Below, piece after piece: positions 16,806-24,851 of a stretch of DNA of 64,000 nucleotides (positions are counted from its first letter, which is position 1; each line of letters begins with the position of its first letter). Source of the stretch: Hespellia sp. (GTDB lineage: Bacteria; Bacillota; Clostridia; Lachnospirales; Lachnospiraceae); the NCBI GenBank assembly GCA_022790755.1, contig JAAVXR010000016.1, forward strand, positions 1 through 64,000, read 5' to 3'. The notes under the pieces are model-generated. The model worked only from the letters and a program-made list of their open reading frames with translations, searched no databases and was not told where the DNA came from. A program made the translations under genes and the position numbers.

Positions 16806-16849
16806 TCCCACAAAAATGCAATGTATGAAAAACGTTGATTTTTGTGGGA
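16806..16849. terminator. Bidirectional terminator between convergent genes
   Basis: TCCCACAAAAAT pairs with ATTTTTGTGGGA over a 20-nt loop. It separates the nuclease-like gene (plus) from the HAD gene (minus). Confidence 0.75.
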
Positions 16850-16952
16850 GTTCTTCGTTCTGGGGCTGGAGTGATTGATAATTTACATGAATCGGCAATC
16901 CATTTTCCCGGAGTTTTTGAACTTTAATTTGTAGAAAAGGCAGCAGAATATA

Positions 16953-17783
16953 TTAGAATTGGAAGATTTCATCGTGCATAAAACGTGCCACCCCATCTTC
17001 GTTACAGCCAGCAATCACGCCGGTCGCCGCTCTTTTCACTTCGTCCAGTGCATTTTCGACGGCATAGCTTCTGTCAGCCACTTCCATCATGGAAAGATCG
17101 TTTAAATTATCTCCGAAAACAATCACTTCCTCGCAGTTTAGTCGCTTTTTCAGTTCCAGCAAAGCATTCTTTTTAGTAGCCTGATCGGAAAAGATTTCGA
17201 TGCAGTAAAGACCATTATAGATATTCAGATAAAAAGCGCAGGATACTCCGGCTATATCTTGAATTACAGTGTGAATGGGTTCTAATTCTGCCTTCGGTCC
17301 GGTGCAAGCCAGGTATACCGTATTATCGTCGCCAACCAGGGGGGAGAGATTTTCGTGATAGGCTACAATACTGCATTTCTGGAGCGCTCTGTCGCTGTAG
17401 TATTGCGTCTGTTCCGTCAGCATTGATTGATTATAATGAATGCTGATTTTATTTTCGGCGAAAGTATATAGGAATACGCCGGTCTGGAACTGTTCAAAAA
17501 TGGAAAAAACTTGGATTACCGCACTTTTTTTCATCGTTTTTATGCTGAGATAGGTCTCTGTTTCAAAGTCATACAGGAATACTCCGTTGGTCAGGATGGA
17601 AGGAGCCGTTAAATGAAGTCCCTCCAGGCGATAATCGCAGCCGTAAGGCATGCGGGCGGTGGCGACGCCGAAAGAGGCGCCGGCGTCCATACATTCGTTG
17701 AGAAGTTGAATGGAGCGGTCGGTTAACTGTTTTTTGGTGGTGAATAGGGTTCCGTCTAAATCGGATAGGTAAAGTTTTTTCAT
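16953..17783 (-). CDS. Cof-type HAD-IIB phosphatase
   Basis: A 276-residue HAD hydrolase of the Cof subfamily. Motif I is YLSDLDGTLFTTKKQL at the N-terminus, motif II lies in GVATARM, a C2B cap spans about 85-190, the lysine is in KKNALLELKKRL, and motif IV is VFGDNLNDLSMMEVADRSYAVENA. Family members dephosphorylate a wide range of sugar phosphates and flavin-type phosphates. The start is the ATG at 17783 with GAAAGGAAACC before it; the frame extends further upstream without a ribosome binding site. It stands alone on the minus strand, with family B repeat 46 bp upstream of its start. The specific substrate is unknown. Confidence 0.88.
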   Translation of the reverse strand: MKKLYLSDLDGTLFTTKKQLTDRSIQLLNECMDAGASFGVATARMPYGCDYRLEGLHLTAPSILTNGVFLYDFETETYLSIKTMKKSAVIQVFSIFEQFQTGVFLYTFAENKISIHYNQSMLTEQTQYYSDRALQKCSIVAYHENLSPLVGDDNTVYLACTGPKAELEPIHTVIQDIAGVSCAFYLNIYNGLYCIEIFSDQATKKNALLELKKRLNCEEVIVFGDNLNDLSMMEVADRSYAVENALDEVKRAATGVIAGCNEDGVARFMHDEIFQF

Positions 17784-17829
17784 GGTGGTTTCCTTTCGTG
17801 GGTAATAGTGATTTTGGTTAGGGTGTTGG

Positions 17830-18059
17830 CAAATTGCACAAAGCGTATTCTTCATTGCTCCGGGCGTTCAATCTAAGTGCTTCTAAATGCTCTGATGAAA
17901 TGTGTGGTAGAGGGACGCAACCGCCCTCAATGCGCCGTCCGTGGCGCAGATCGGGCTTTCGGCGGCGTCCATGCCGCCGAATTGCTGGAGGTTGACAGAA
18001 CATTAAGAAGCACTAAGATTTTCCGCAGTCGCGATTCAGAACACGTTTTGTGCAATTTG
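17830..18059. repeat. 230-bp nested palindromic element, family B, copy 1
   Basis: Terminal inverted repeats CAAATTGCACAAA/TTTTGTGCAATTTG enclose arms that pair almost throughout (for example AATCTAAGTGCTTCTAAATG with the complementary stretch from CATTAAGAAGCACTAAGATT). The core (17911-17988) has two GC hairpins, GCGCCgtccgtGGCGC and CGGCGGCgtccatGCCGCCG. No protein is encoded. The second copy is at 34528-34758. The remaining gap to 18166 shows nothing recognisable. Confidence 0.8.
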
Positions 18060-18166
18060 ACTGGTACTCTTTGGGAAAATAGTAGCATTCCTGAATTTAT
18101 GTCGCTTGTTCGGTAACAAACTTTCGAAGCAAGAGGCAGACGAGAAGCGATTCTGGGAAAACAGGT

Positions 18167-18547
18167 TCAGGAAATCACGTCTTGTGTGGAGATGATATCC
18201 ACGCCGCTTTTGCATACGTTGGAAAGAATGATGTCTCCTGTGTGAATGGGTAGTTTGCTTGCATCTACCGGATGTTCGAAGATTTCTTTTACGCAGTCAA
18301 ACAAAATTTTTTTCGGGACGGGCGCCGAGGTTTTGACGCTGAAGGGTTTTTCTCGTCCTTGAATCCGCATCAGGGAGGTGAGGACTCGGAGTGGTTCTAT
18401 CGCTTCCTGGCGTGCAAAGTCTTCTCCTCTTTTGCAGGTGTTGCCTTCTACCGAGAGGACTTGATTGTCTGCGATTGTTGCGGTGAGACGACATCCCACG
18501 GGACAATTGATACAAATCATCTGTTTTTTTTCTGTGTTGATAGCCAT
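18167..18547 (-). CDS. DUF1667 domain protein, partner of GlpA/GlpB-like oxidoreductases
   Basis: A 126-residue DUF1667 protein. The N-terminal cysteine set MICINCPVGCRL plus NTCKRGEDFA looks like a metal or iron-sulfur site. In Clostridia this small protein is regularly encoded behind a GlpA-like and a GlpB-like FAD enzyme and may stand in for the electron-transfer subunit GlpC. The start at 18547 follows GGAGGTG; the gap to the preceding gene is only 5 bp, so all three genes form one minus-strand operon. The family call is good; the electron-carrier role is inferred from context. Confidence 0.85.
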   Translation of the reverse strand: MAINTEKKQMICINCPVGCRLTATIADNQVLSVEGNTCKRGEDFARQEAIEPLRVLTSLMRIQGREKPFSVKTSAPVPKKILFDCVKEIFEHPVDASKLPIHTGDIILSNVCKSGVDIISTQDVIS

Positions 18548-18552
18548 TGCTG

Positions 18553-19800
18553 TTACACCTCCAATCGAACGGTAACGGATTGGTTTGCCTGATTCAGGAG
18601 GGCGCGTTCTACTTTGAAGGAACACATTTCTCCGGGCGTTACTACCATTTTTTTGAACCGTTTTGCGCATGTTCCGTCTATATCGACGCAGATTTCGCAG
18701 TCGGTGTATTTGTTTCTGGGGCGGAACATGAATTCTACAAATTTGCTTCCGGTTCGGCGAACAAGTTGTGGAACGGCGCCGTTGACGCCGAAACCGTCCT
18801 CCACAGAAATGACGGGAGTGTCAGGGCTCTCATTTTTCAGATATCGGGAGGCGTTTGCTCCGGCTTTGGTGCCCTCCTCGCTGACGAAATCCACCAGATC
18901 ATGTACGTGCAAGACGTTTCCACAGGAAAATACGCCGGGCAGAGAGGTCATGAGTTCGTCGTCCACGATCGCCCCTTTTGTGATATTGGAAAGCTGAATG
19001 TTGGCAGCCTTGGTCAGTTCGTTCTCAGGAATCAGTCCGGCCGAGATCAACAGGGTATCACAGGGAATCGTAAATTCTGTTCCGGGGATTGGTTTACGGT
19101 TTTCATCTACCTTAGCCACTGTGACTTGTTCGACTCGCCCTTTCCCCTGAATATCGGTTACGGTACTGTTATAACTGATCGGGATATTGAAATCTTCAAT
19201 GCACTGAGAGATGTTTCTGGCAAGTCCGCTGGAGTAGGGCATGATTTCAACTACCCGTTCTACCGTGGCTCCTTCGATGACGAACTGCCTGGCCATGATC
19301 AGGCCGATATCTCCGGAACCAAGGATGATAATGCGTCGTCCGGGGAGATAACCGTCCAGATTGAGGTAATGTTGTGCGGTTCCTGCGGTGATGACGCCGG
19401 CGCAGCGTTTTCCGGGAATCATCAGCGCTCCGCGGGAGCGCTCCCGGCATCCCATCGCCAGAATGATTGCGGAAGATTCTATTTCAAACAGCCCTTTTTC
19501 CGGGTGGATGGCAGTGATGACTTTATCCGGTGAAATATCCAGTGCAAATGTGTTGGTGAGGCAGGAGATGTCTGCGTCCATGGCTTCTTTTGAAATTCGT
19601 CCGGCAAATTCCACGCCGGTCAAATCTTCTTTGTATTTGTGGACGCCAAAGCCGTTGTGAATACATTGTCTTAGGATTCCTCCGAGATAGGGACTTCGCT
19701 CTAAAACCAGAATATCTTCTATCCCTTGCTTTTTTGCTTCTACCGCGGCGGAAAGACCGGCGGCGCCGCCTCCAATAATTACCAGTTCTTTGTGTATCAT
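18553..19800 (-). CDS. NAD(P)/FAD-dependent oxidoreductase (GlpB-like)
   Basis: A 415-residue pyridine-nucleotide-disulfide-type flavoprotein. The FAD-binding Rossmann motif is VIIGGGAAGLSAAVEA, followed by LERSPYLGGILRQC; a second nucleotide-binding motif is IIILGSGDIGLIMA, and the FAD-contact motif is GVFSCGNVLHVHDL. It starts inside the last codons of the GlpA-like gene (ATGA overlap), showing translational coupling. Together with the upstream dehydrogenase it should oxidise glycerol-3-phosphate or a related hydroxyacid and pass electrons to NAD(P) or a quinone-independent carrier. In strict GlpB the sequence is less like a disulfide reductase, so the label is functional by context. Confidence 0.82.
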   Translation of the reverse strand: MIHKELVIIGGGAAGLSAAVEAKKQGIEDILVLERSPYLGGILRQCIHNGFGVHKYKEDLTGVEFAGRISKEAMDADISCLTNTFALDISPDKVITAIHPEKGLFEIESSAIILAMGCRERSRGALMIPGKRCAGVITAGTAQHYLNLDGYLPGRRIIILGSGDIGLIMARQFVIEGATVERVVEIMPYSSGLARNISQCIEDFNIPISYNSTVTDIQGKGRVEQVTVAKVDENRKPIPGTEFTIPCDTLLISAGLIPENELTKAANIQLSNITKGAIVDDELMTSLPGVFSCGNVLHVHDLVDFVSEEGTKAGANASRYLKNESPDTPVISVEDGFGVNGAVPQLVRRTGSKFVEFMFRPRNKYTDCEICVDIDGTCAKRFKKMVVTPGEMCSFKVERALLNQANQSVTVRLEV

Positions 19801-21299
19801 CTGTCGATCCCTCCATTCACCATACAGGTTTTTGTGCATGCTTTTCCTAAAAGAACATGGGAATTTCCGCCGGATTGCGTGATTTCCAGGGGTGTCTTGC
19901 CCAGTTCTTCACAGAGGATTTCCAACACTCTTGTACTGCAGAATCCCCCCTGGCATCGTCCCATACCTGCGCGTGTTCGCATTTTGATTGCGCCGATGCT
20001 TCTGGCGCCGACCGGCCTGCGGATTGCATCTCGAATTTCAGCCTCTGTCACCTGTTCACAGCGGCATACGATGCGGGTATAATCCGGGTCTTCTGCAATA
20101 GCGGCTTGCCGTTCTTCTTTTGCCATTGTCCGGAACGTTTTTTTGATTTCCCGTCCAGGTTTGTAGTCTTTCTTTTCGTCTGGGTGTTCCCGGTCTATCA
20201 GAATTTTGGCCATATCGGCTGCGATTGCCGGGGCCGCCGTCACACCGGGGGACTCGATTCCGGCCAGATTGATGAAGTTCGGCGCGTCTTTTGGTTCTCC
20301 CAGAATAAAATCGTCCCGGTCAGGATGCGCGCGGCTTCCGCCATAAGCGGTAATGACAGCGTCCCTTGGAAACTTGGGGATATGCTTGCTGATCGGAAGA
20401 TATTTCCACTTTTCCTCAAAATAATCTATGATTTTGTCGATTCCTTCTCGAGTGTTATCGGAGAAATCAGGATCGTCCACATCATCTGCATTACATCCAA
20501 GGATGATGGTTCCGTCAACGGAAGGCATAAGCCCCATTCCTTTGGTGTGTCCGCCGGTGGGAAGTTTTTCCGGTGTCTGACAGATGGTGGTTTTGGTATA
20601 TTTGGAAAGATCCCGGTCCAGAATCAGGTGCTGTCCTTCCCGCGGGATAATATGGAAGGTATCGCTGGAGACCATATTATTGAATTTGTCAGCGTGAGTT
20701 CCGGCGCTGTTGAAGATGTAGTGTGTATGGATTTCTTCATCCAGTGTAACGATGATCCATCCGTTTTCCACTTTTTTGATGGAAAGCGCTTCGCAGGATG
20801 TACGGAATTCTACTCCGTTTCTTGCGGCGTTTTCTGCGAGAGCAAATACCAGATTATAAGGACATACCATACCGCTGTCAGGAACCCAGAGTCCGCCGAT
20901 CACACCTTCTCCCATATCCGGCTCGATCTCCAAAAGTCTGGTTCTGTCACAGACTTCGGTCGTTACTTTATTTTTATCACCCATTTCTTTCAGTCTATGG
21001 ACTTCTTTCATTTGTTCCTCATCCGTGGCAAAAATAATCATCCCATTTTTTTCAAAGGGGACATCCAGTTCTGCGCAAAGCTCCGGGTACATGCGATTCC
21101 CGCGTACATTATAAATGGCTTTGTTAGAACCGGGTTCCGGATCATATCCGGCGTGGACCGTCGCGGAATTTCCGCGGGTGGTTCCTGCGCACAGATCGTG
21201 TCCCTTCTCTAGAACGAGGACTTTCAGCTCATATCTGGCAAGTTCTCTTGCTACTGAACATCCGCTGATGCCTGCTCCGATGATGACTGCATCCCACAT
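19797..21299 (-). CDS. FAD-dependent oxidoreductase with BFD-like [2Fe-2S] domain (GlpA-like)
   Basis: A 500-residue DAO-family flavoprotein. The FAD motif VIIGAGISGCSVAREL lies at the N-terminus, and AGTHADKF and AGIESPGVTAAPAIA are family-typical. The last 90 residues form a BFD-like [2Fe-2S] domain with CRCEQVTEAEI and GRCQGGFC. GlpA of the anaerobic sn-glycerol-3-phosphate dehydrogenase has this architecture, but L-2-hydroxyglutarate oxidases are also close. TAAGGAGGAAAT precedes the ATG. It is the first gene of the minus-strand operon with the GlpB-like and DUF1667 genes. Context with two FGGY kinases and an AraM-like gene favours glycerol-phosphate-type metabolism. Confidence 0.85.
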   Translation of the reverse strand: MWDAVIIGAGISGCSVARELARYELKVLVLEKGHDLCAGTTRGNSATVHAGYDPEPGSNKAIYNVRGNRMYPELCAELDVPFEKNGMIIFATDEEQMKEVHRLKEMGDKNKVTTEVCDRTRLLEIEPDMGEGVIGGLWVPDSGMVCPYNLVFALAENAARNGVEFRTSCEALSIKKVENGWIIVTLDEEIHTHYIFNSAGTHADKFNNMVSSDTFHIIPREGQHLILDRDLSKYTKTTICQTPEKLPTGGHTKGMGLMPSVDGTIILGCNADDVDDPDFSDNTREGIDKIIDYFEEKWKYLPISKHIPKFPRDAVITAYGGSRAHPDRDDFILGEPKDAPNFINLAGIESPGVTAAPAIAADMAKILIDREHPDEKKDYKPGREIKKTFRTMAKEERQAAIAEDPDYTRIVCRCEQVTEAEIRDAIRRPVGARSIGAIKMRTRAGMGRCQGGFCSTRVLEILCEELGKTPLEITQSGGNSHVLLGKACTKTCMVNGGIDR

Positions 21300-21440
21300 A
21301 AAAATTTCCTCCTTACCCTGTTAGACAGATTGTAAATTTTATAGTTTCATTTTTACGCCTGTTTGGTGTCTCTCATTATATCGGAGAAACACTGGGCAAA
21401 CAAGAAAGAGGAGCTTCCAAATAATGAAGGTTTCATTTAT

Positions 21441-21475
21441 AAACGCTCAAAATGGATGAATTTTGAGCGTTTTTG
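21441..21475 (+). terminator. Orphan intrinsic terminator-like hairpin between divergent genes
   Basis: AAACGCTCAAAAT pairs perfectly (13 bp) with ATTTTGAGCGTTT across a GGATGA loop, followed by TTTTT-type bases. It lies between the minus-strand GlpA-like gene and the plus-strand TIM-barrel gene, where no annotated gene ends. It could attenuate a long leader of the plus-strand operon or end a small RNA. Confidence 0.6.
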
Positions 21476-21703
21476 GAAAAATATTGTCAGAATAATCATT
21501 TTGAGAACGAAAAACTACAAAACTTAAAAGTGGCTTGAAAAATCAATGGAATATGGTCTATTTAGTAGAAATATGAGCGATTTTTAAACAAAATATTGTG
21601 AAATATATACAAATAAAAGATGAAAAAATGAGTTAATGTATCGAATTGGGAAAATTTTTTTGTGAATAAGCTTTTTGAGAAGTCTGTCAATATAGTAAAT
21701 AGT
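21476..21703. other. AT-rich spacer without recognisable gene
   Basis: This is very AT-rich intergenic DNA upstream of the TIM-barrel operon. I see no convincing coding frame or RNA here. It probably contains upstream promoter elements. Confidence 0.5.
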
Positions 21704-21733
21704 TTGACAATTCAACGCTATTTAGGCTATATT
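21704..21733 (+). promoter_or_regulatory. Promoter of the TIM-barrel/EutH operon
   Basis: TTGACA (21704-21709) and TATATT (21728-21733) are spaced by 18 bp (CTATAT at 17 bp is an alternative). The start codon of the first gene lies about 115 bp further on, leaving a leader that contains the shared word at 21779. Confidence 0.55.
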
Positions 21734-21778
21734 TTTACCATAAGTTTAACAGCTTGTTTGCTCGCAAGTATGTTAACA

Positions 21779-21798
21779 AAAATGTCTGTTTGGGATTT
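21779..21798 (+). promoter_or_regulatory. Candidate operator: 20-bp word shared with 10755-10774
   Basis: This 20-bp stretch, centred on GTCTGTTTGGG, is an exact inverted match to the stretch before the second HAD-IIA gene. It lies in the leader, 55 bp before the TIM-barrel start codon. Confidence 0.4.
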
Positions 21799-21852
21799 GA
21801 AAAATAAGAATTGCGGCAAGACCGCGCGACATGGAAAGAGAGGATAAAAATC

Positions 21853-22530
21853 ATGAACAAACCAAATTTAATTGTAATGCTCACACATAATGATGTTACT
21901 GTGAAGAATGCCTATGAAATATTCGAGGCCTGCAAAGATATTGCCAGTGTAAAACATTGGGGATTTAAAAATGTAGGGCTTCCAAAGGATGAGATGAAGC
22001 GACTGGTACAGGCGATGAAGGCAGCAGGAAAGACAACATATCTGGAGGTTGTAACCTATGATGAAGAGTCTTGTCTGGATGCTGCGAAGACCTGTATTGA
22101 TTGTGGATTTGACACATTGATGGGAACACTTTATTATGAATCTGTACATAACTATCTGAAAGAGAATAACATGACGTATAGCCCGTTTGTAGGTAAGGTT
22201 TCCGGTTCCCCGAGTATTCTGGAAGGAACGAATGAAGAGATTGTTCAGAATGCGAAAGATTTGATGGCGAAAGGAATCACGGCATTTGATATTCTGGCGT
22301 ATCGTCATGTGATTGACGGAGAAAAACTTGCGCGAGAGTTCTGTGCGGCAATTGATGCGAAAGTTGCAATCGCGGGAAGTATTTCCAGTTTTGAGAGAAT
22401 TGATACCATGTTCGATATCGGACCATGGGGATTCACGATGGGAAGCGCTTTGTTTACGAAGAATTTTGTTTCGGATGGATCATTCCGTGAGAACTTGCAG
22501 GCGGTTGCAGATTATATGGAGAGTAAGTGA
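21853..22530 (+). CDS. TIM-barrel protein of unknown function (HisA/KDPG-aldolase-like layout)
   Basis: A 225-residue protein whose alternating strands and helices (LIVMLTHNDVTV, HWGFKNVGLP, TTYLEVVTYDEES, FDTLMGTLYY, AFDILAYRH, KVAIAGSISSFERID, GFTMGSALF) fit a complete TIM barrel. The C-terminal AGSIS and TMGSALF turns resemble standard phosphate-binding loops, so a phosphorylated substrate is likely. I do not recognise the exact family. The start at 21853 has AGAGAGGA upstream. It is the first gene of an operon with the EutH-type transporter, an anchored protein and an FGGY kinase, suggesting an aldolase or isomerase acting after phosphorylation. That role is inferred. Confidence 0.7.
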   Translation: MNKPNLIVMLTHNDVTVKNAYEIFEACKDIASVKHWGFKNVGLPKDEMKRLVQAMKAAGKTTYLEVVTYDEESCLDAAKTCIDCGFDTLMGTLYYESVHNYLKENNMTYSPFVGKVSGSPSILEGTNEEIVQNAKDLMAKGITAFDILAYRHVIDGEKLAREFCAAIDAKVAIAGSISSFERIDTMFDIGPWGFTMGSALFTKNFVSDGSFRENLQAVADYMESK

Positions 22531-22630
22531 ACCAACATGCGCCCACAAAGGAGCGCATCATCAAACATGAAAGTTGTGAGGGCGCACTAGACATCCCTGA
22601 ATACATGCCGCCTATCCGGCGGCGGACTTT
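22531..22630 (-). repeat. Dispersed palindromic element, family A, copy 2 (full length, reverse)
   Basis: The reverse complement reads AAAGTCCGCCGCCGGATAGG, then GGCATGTATTCAGGGATG, CCTCACAACTTTCATG and TGCGCTCctttgtGGGCGCA. It begins on the base after the TIM-barrel stop codon and ends 30 bp before the EutH start, so it fills the intercistronic space. Confidence 0.75.
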
Positions 22631-22660
22631 CATTGTAAATATACATGCGAGGAGGGTTAT

Positions 22661-23770
22661 ATGGTAAGTCAAGTTATAGTATATATTATGGTTGTTTTTA
22701 TGGCGATTGCGGCAGTTGATCGTATGATTGGGGGCAAATTTGGACTGGCGGAAGAATTTGAGAATGGATTTAACGCCTGGGGTTCTCTTGCGCTTGGAAT
22801 GGGTGGTATTATGGTAACTGCAGATTTGATCGGGCAGGTGCTGACGCCTACGGTAGGTGCTTTGTTTGCAACGGTAGGCGCAGATCCCTGTATGGCTGGT
22901 TCTTTGATCTTGTCAATTGATACAGGCGGGTATGCACTGGCTCATGCGATTCAGCCGAATAATGCAGATATTGCAAATTTCTCTGCAATTATTCTGGCGT
23001 CGATGATGGGACCGACGATTGCATTCGGTATTCCAGTCTGTCTGGGAATCATGCAGCCGGAGGATCAGCGCTTTTTAGCTCTTGGGACAATGTCCGGTAT
23101 TATATGCATTCCGTTTGCCTGTATCTTGGGCGGACTGGTAGCAGGATTTGATATGGGTATGGTGCTGATCAATATGGTTCCGGTTTTAGTTTTTGCGATT
23201 TTGATTGCACTTGGTTTGAAATTTATTCCAAGAGGGATGATCAAAGGATTTAATATTTTCTCGAAGTTTATGATTGCTTATCTGAGTTTCTTCCTGGCGT
23301 TGGCAATCGTGCAGGAACTGACGCCGATTCATGTGATTGATCTGCTTCCGCTAAACGATGTATGGACGGTCTGCGGTTCCATTGCGATCATGCTTGCCGG
23401 AGCATATCCGTTGGTGAAAGTGTTGACCCGTGTGCTTGGAAAGCCGCTCGGAAAAGTGGGAGAGAAGATTGGCATAAACGACGTGGCGGTTGCGGGATTA
23501 ATTGCCTGTTGTGCAAATTCGATACCAGCGTATAACATGCTGAAGGATATGGATAATAAAGGAAAGGTAATCAACATAGCATTTGCCTGCTGTGCAGCGT
23601 TTGCGATAGGAGATCATTTGGGATTCTGTGCAGGTGTGGAGCCAGATTTGGTGGCGGCTATGGTAGTTGCGAAGATTGCAGGTGGCGTGCTTTGTATTAT
23701 TTCGGCGATGATCTTTATTAATCTGAATAAGAGTCAGATGGAAGATGTTCCGAAGGGAGACGTTGCATAA
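22661..23770 (+). CDS. EutH-family (ethanolamine-type) transporter
   Basis: A 369-residue polytopic membrane protein with about 10-11 hydrophobic segments. Landmarks such as FGLAEEFENGFNAWGSLALG, SIDTGGYALAHAIQPN, CCANSIPAYNMLKDMDNKGK and GDHLGFCAGVEP are those of EutH. EutH proteins import ethanolamine or help it across the membrane. No other eut gene (ammonia lyase, shell proteins) is nearby, and the neighbours are a TIM-barrel enzyme and an FGGY kinase, so the substrate may be another small hydroxylated compound that is then phosphorylated. GAGGAGGG precedes the start. The family is clear; the substrate is open. Confidence 0.88.
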   Translation: MVSQVIVYIMVVFMAIAAVDRMIGGKFGLAEEFENGFNAWGSLALGMGGIMVTADLIGQVLTPTVGALFATVGADPCMAGSLILSIDTGGYALAHAIQPNNADIANFSAIILASMMGPTIAFGIPVCLGIMQPEDQRFLALGTMSGIICIPFACILGGLVAGFDMGMVLINMVPVLVFAILIALGLKFIPRGMIKGFNIFSKFMIAYLSFFLALAIVQELTPIHVIDLLPLNDVWTVCGSIAIMLAGAYPLVKVLTRVLGKPLGKVGEKIGINDVAVAGLIACCANSIPAYNMLKDMDNKGKVINIAFACCAAFAIGDHLGFCAGVEPDLVAAMVVAKIAGGVLCIISAMIFINLNKSQMEDVPKGDVA

Positions 23771-23782
23771 GGAAGGTTGTTT

Positions 23783-24808
23783 ATGAGCTTTCAACATACA
23801 TCATCGAATAAAAAATATATTTTGATATTGATGGCAGTGATTGCGCTGGCAGGCGTTTTGTATGTGGTGACAGGAGGCGCGTTAGACTTCTCCAGGCTGG
23901 GAAAGACGGAGAAGTTGCCCACTGACAAAGAGGAAAACCTTGCGTATGGTCTTGCGTATCGTCCTGCTTCCGATCATGTTCTGGAGCGGGATGGAATTGT
24001 TCTGAAAAGCTTCGGGACGATGTTGAGGGCGCAGGATCTGGAGAGCGGCGTCTGTCTGGATGCCGCAAGTATAGAAGAACGCAGTGAGAAGCCGATCCAA
24101 AGGTTTTCGGAATACGTAGGATATTTTTATCTGTACGATGGAGAGACTGTGTATCGGACGACGGTGAGCGGGGATAAATTAAGAGCAACCGTCGAAGATT
24201 GTCTCAAATTTGAGCCGATGGGGGATTATATTTATTCCCTGAAAATGGAACGGGGAGAAAAAAAGCTGTTTCGGTGTTCCATCGTGGGTACTTACGAAAA
24301 AAGGCTTTTTAAGGAATCGGTGGAAGATTTCTGGGCTTATGGAGGAAACCTGTTGTTGCAGTTGGAAGACGGTCGATATCGTTGGTATGATGTGATTACG
24401 CAGGAGACGGTGGAACATACCCTGCCGGATACAGCCAGGGAGATCGCGCTGGAGGGAGAGCATATTTTCTACCTTGCTGCGGATGAAACGACGAAGCATA
24501 CCGTTTTATATCGACGGCCCTGCAATCTGCAGGAAGATAAGGCGCTTCCATTTTCTTCTGTGGGGGATTATTGTGCGGCGGAGGGACGAATCGGAGCGAA
24601 CGTTCAAAAAGAAGATGGAAAAAATTATGCCGCCTGGTGCCAGGCAGAGGGTGGAGAAGTCAGCATGTTTGGACAGAAAGAGTTTTCAGCGGAAAGCGAG
24701 GTCGATATCTCCTCGAAACATCTTTTTGTGACGGAACCGGACGGTACGACTTATTATACGCCGCTGGAGAAGGAAGAATGGAGTATTTTATTCGATGATG
24801 TAGGGTAA
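23783..24808 (+). CDS. Membrane-anchored extracytoplasmic protein, unknown function
   Basis: A 341-residue protein with a short cytoplasmic start, one membrane segment (about 13-35, YILILMAVIALAGVLYVV) and an outer part of about 300 residues made of short beta strands with repeating aromatic turns (YVGYFYLYDGETVYRTT, GDYIYSLKME, GEHIFYLAADE). This looks like a beta-propeller of the DUF5050 kind. I do not recognise a specific family. The ATG at 23783 follows AAGGAAGG. It lies 12 bp behind eutH and 43 bp before an FGGY kinase gene, so it is probably co-transcribed; a substrate-sensing or envelope role is only a guess. Confidence 0.65.
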   Translation: MSFQHTSSNKKYILILMAVIALAGVLYVVTGGALDFSRLGKTEKLPTDKEENLAYGLAYRPASDHVLERDGIVLKSFGTMLRAQDLESGVCLDAASIEERSEKPIQRFSEYVGYFYLYDGETVYRTTVSGDKLRATVEDCLKFEPMGDYIYSLKMERGEKKLFRCSIVGTYEKRLFKESVEDFWAYGGNLLLQLEDGRYRWYDVITQETVEHTLPDTAREIALEGEHIFYLAADETTKHTVLYRRPCNLQEDKALPFSSVGDYCAAEGRIGANVQKEDGKNYAAWCQAEGGEVSMFGQKEFSAESEVDISSKHLFVTEPDGTTYYTPLEKEEWSILFDDVG

Positions 24809-24851
24809 AAGCTTTTCAAAGCGATAGATTTCGTGGAAAAGGAGGTATCCT

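Noticed and set aside
18547..19533. Long plus-strand reading frame of 328 codons
   Set aside because: It is antisense to the GlpB-like gene, has no family features or ribosome binding site, and arises from codon bias of the real gene.
19857..21212. Plus-strand reading frame of 451 codons
   Set aside because: It is a mirror frame of the GlpA-like gene; composition is rich in Cys/Phe/Ser as expected for an antisense shadow.
21662..21847. 61-codon frame before the TIM-barrel gene
   Set aside because: No ribosome binding site, it spans the predicted promoter and the shared 20-bp word, and it overlaps leader sequence.
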